A stretch of DNA of 12,633 nt from a bacterium (GTDB taxonomy: Bacteria > Chlamydiota > Chlamydiia > Chlamydiales > Rhabdochlamydiaceae), in the NCBI GenBank assembly GCA_021802305.1, contig JAKAAD010000021.1, forward strand, positions 1-12,633, read 5' to 3'. Below, in pieces: positions 12,485-12,633 of the stretch (its first letter is position 1; the number at the start of each line of letters is the position of its first letter). Below the pieces are notes generated by a model. The model was not told the origin of the DNA. It did not search any database and saw nothing but the letters and a program-made list of their open reading frames with translations. The translations under genes were made by a program, and so were the position numbers.

Positions 12485-12633
12485 GGCCGCGTTGAAAAAG
12501 TCTCCTCGTAAGGCCTGAGAAAAATGCCCCAAAATAAAGAAACTTCTCTGAAGCCCTGAAAGACAAACAAAGGAGTTTTCGATGCGTACACGCAACTCGC
12601 ATCAATATAACAAAGCCCTGGTACAAAGAGGAA
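12485..12633 (+). mobile_element. Left end of an IS5/IS903-type insertion sequence (truncated by window)
   Basis: GGCCGCGTTGAAAAAGTC (12485-12502) resembles the terminal inverted repeat of the IS903 group (recalled as GGCTTTGTTGAATAAATC) at about 13 of 18 positions. It lies 97 bases before a transposase start with a strong ribosome binding site. The right end and any target duplication are outside the window, so the exact boundary is tentative. Confidence 0.45.
12582..12633 (+). CDS. IS5-family transposase, N-terminus only (partial)
   Basis: ATG 12582 follows AAGGAG with six bases between, the best ribosome binding site in the window. The 17 visible codons read MRTRNSHQYNKALVQRG and run off the edge. 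YNxALxxRG is the characteristic opening of IS5-family (IS903/IS427-like) DDE transposases, where it is usually followed by S or D and a hydrophobic stretch. Only this opening can be seen, so intactness and the DDE residues cannot be judged. Confidence 0.68.
   Translation, partial: MRTRNSHQYNKALVQRG

Noticed and set aside
1..12633. CRISPR array, toxin-antitoxin, defence or phage genes
   Set aside because: No evenly spaced direct repeats, Cas-like, phage or paired small genes were found on either strand.

Overview
The window looks like chromosomal DNA of a member of the Chlamydiae outside the family Chlamydiaceae (an environmental or amoeba-associated type). The strongest evidence is the order pbp2 (about 1100 residues with a very large internal insertion) - tRNA-Gly - rpsB - tsf - pyrH - frr. 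This matches the Chlamydia order pbpB-ompA-tRNA-Gly-rpsB-tsf-pyrH-frr, except that ompA (MOMP) is missing. Genus cannot be fixed from the sequence alone.

Layout. 1-342: a possible gene tail, then a non-coding stretch with a weak promoter and a perfect palindrome. 343-1308: an EpmB/lysine 2,3-aminomutase-type radical SAM enzyme. 1330-1854 (minus): an unrecognised six-helix membrane protein carrying an HELAH sequence. 1908-2993: a BtaA-like (DUF3419) betaine-lipid type enzyme. 3027-3512 (minus): a PagL-type lipid A 3-O-deacylase with a good signal peptide but no standard start codon, and with Asn where the catalytic Glu is expected. It is bracketed by two inverted copies of a 24-base palindromic repeat. 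3559-4536 (minus) and 4561-5508 (plus): a divergent pair of UDP-glucuronate enzymes, a 4-epimerase giving UDP-galacturonate and a decarboxylase giving UDP-xylose. 5464-8781 (minus): PBP2, tail-to-tail with the decarboxylase and overlapping it by 45 bases. 9054-12120: tRNA-Gly(UCC) and the translation-linked operon rpsB-tsf-pyrH-frr, with overlapping or nearly touching genes and TTG/GTG starts. 12172-12390: a 20-bp hairpin, then tRNA-Glu(UUC) and tRNA-Lys(UUU). 12485-12633: the apparent left end of an IS5/IS903-type insertion sequence whose transposase runs out of the window.

How the genes fit together. The right half is core translation and nucleotide metabolism. The left half is rich in envelope functions: an aminocarboxypropyl lipid headgroup enzyme, a lipid A deacylase, two nucleotide-sugar enzymes and the divisome/elongasome-type transpeptidase PBP2. 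No CRISPR array, toxin-antitoxin pair, phage module or defence island is visible. The most unusual item is the small PagL-like unit between inverted repeats, which carries two separate signs of decay or unusual expression.
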